Positions 46,174 through 46,464 of a stretch of DNA of 46,464 bases are shown piece after piece. The DNA is from Methylococcales bacterium (lineage in GTDB: Bacteria; Pseudomonadota; Gammaproteobacteria; Methylococcales; Methylomonadaceae): NCBI GenBank assembly GCA_003584865.1, contig QVQE01000054.1:1-46464 (forward strand), given 5' to 3'. The position numbers and the translations under genes are program-made. Below the pieces are notes generated by a model. That model was not told the origin of the DNA. It saw only the letters and a program-made list of their open reading frames with translations, and searched no databases. How positions within the stretch are numbered: the stretch's first letter is position 1; every line of letters begins with the position of its first letter.

Positions 46174-46464
46174 TTGTCCAACGAAATACAGTAACATTTA
46201 CAGTAACTTTAAATCAGAAAAAAAGTTACTGTAATTTTGATGGGAGTTGCTGAAAATACCTAGAGAATGTGCTTTGGTAACAGAAATAGTCACTCTATTA
46301 CCAGCGTACAAAAGTGAGGGGGATTTAGGCATCCTTCATTTACCGGTTTACACTTTATGCAATTCTTGGCTTTATAAAGTCATGAAAACGGGTTTCTTTC
46401 GATGTACAAATGAACACAAACCTTCAGTTCATTGTACAATGAAGGTTTATATCCATGCCATTAG
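46174..46464. other. Gene-free end region with palindromes
   Basis: No open frame with protein character in the last 290 bases. Beyond the 13-bp repeat it has a perfect 16-base palindrome TTCATTGTACAATGAA at 46428-46443. An overlapping 9-bp pair, AAACCTTCA (46418-46426) and TGAAGGTTT (46440-46448), surrounds its middle. A TGTACAAATGAA piece nearby at 46403 repeats part of it. This may be operator DNA of a gene beyond the window or the edge of an integrated element. Confidence 0.5.
46198..46234. repeat. 13-bp perfect inverted repeat downstream of tRNA-Leu
   Basis: TTACAGTAACTTT (46198-46210) and AAAGTTACTGTAA (46222-46234) are perfect complements with an 11-base loop. A further copy of ACAGTAAC lies at 46188-46195. 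The function is unknown. Confidence 0.7.

Overview
The window looks like chromosomal DNA of an AT-rich gammaproteobacterium. The housekeeping order carA-carB-greA-yhbY(reverse)-rlmE-ftsH-glmM-tpiA-secG-tRNA-Leu, the ubiE-ubiJ-ubiB and hslV-hslU sets, and large Vibrio/Pseudomonas-type PstC and PstA all point that way. The gene mix and the curli locus would fit a methanotroph of the order Methylococcales. That genus-level idea is inference only; no methane-oxidation gene is present.

Layout. (1) 1-1.4 kb: the end of an ABC exporter (ATPase tail plus ABC-2 permease) and a SlyD-type prolyl isomerase. (2) 1.4-2.1 kb: a nested inverted repeat and the decayed remains of two adjacent unidentified genes. 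(3) 2.2-11.2 kb: a phosphate block. A CYTH/CHAD protein diverges from a SixA-type phosphohistidine phosphatase, followed by pstS-pstC-pstA-pstB-phoU. An array of four 11-bp-phased Pho-box half-sites precedes pstS, and an intrinsic terminator sits between pstS and pstC. (4) 11.3-16.6 kb, reverse strand: hslV-hslU, a DUF971 gene, and ubiE-ubiJ-ubiB for ubiquinone synthesis. (5) 16.7-23.5 kb: a small lipoprotein, mobA, a very long bifunctional penicillin-binding protein with a 36-residue-repeat Lys/Pro tail, a DUF2797 gene, and hemF. (6) 23.8-33.8 kb: the accessory heart of the window. It holds a secreted GlcG/HbpS-type protein, a small membrane coiled-coil protein, and a complete-looking curli (type VIII secretion) operon on the reverse strand. 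That operon reads curlin-csgE-csgF-csgG-curlin-small curlin-curlin. Beside it lie a 0.8-kb gene-poor gap and a 756-residue secreted protein with Ig-like (He_PIG) domains. (7) 33.9-39.6 kb: carA and carB, separated by a Uma2-family protein, a probable 42-residue membrane microprotein and a HicB/HicA toxin-antitoxin pair. carA is preceded by a promoter, a six-codon leader ORF and a perfect terminator hairpin, which together look like an attenuator. (8) 39.7-46.1 kb: the greA to secG/tRNA-Leu block, with folP missing between ftsH and glmM. (9) 46.1-46.5 kb: a terminator followed by gene-free DNA with strong inverted repeats, a possible island edge.

How they work together. The Pst/PhoU genes take up and sense phosphate. 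Curlin subunits would cross the outer membrane through the CsgG pore with CsgE/CsgF and polymerise as amyloid; three or more structural paralogues are encoded. No csgD or csgC homologue is visible. The most interesting candidates for follow-up are the carA leader, the curli locus with its neighbours, the repeat-tailed PBP, and the accessory cassette splitting carA from carB. I did not find a clear wholly new system and do not claim one.
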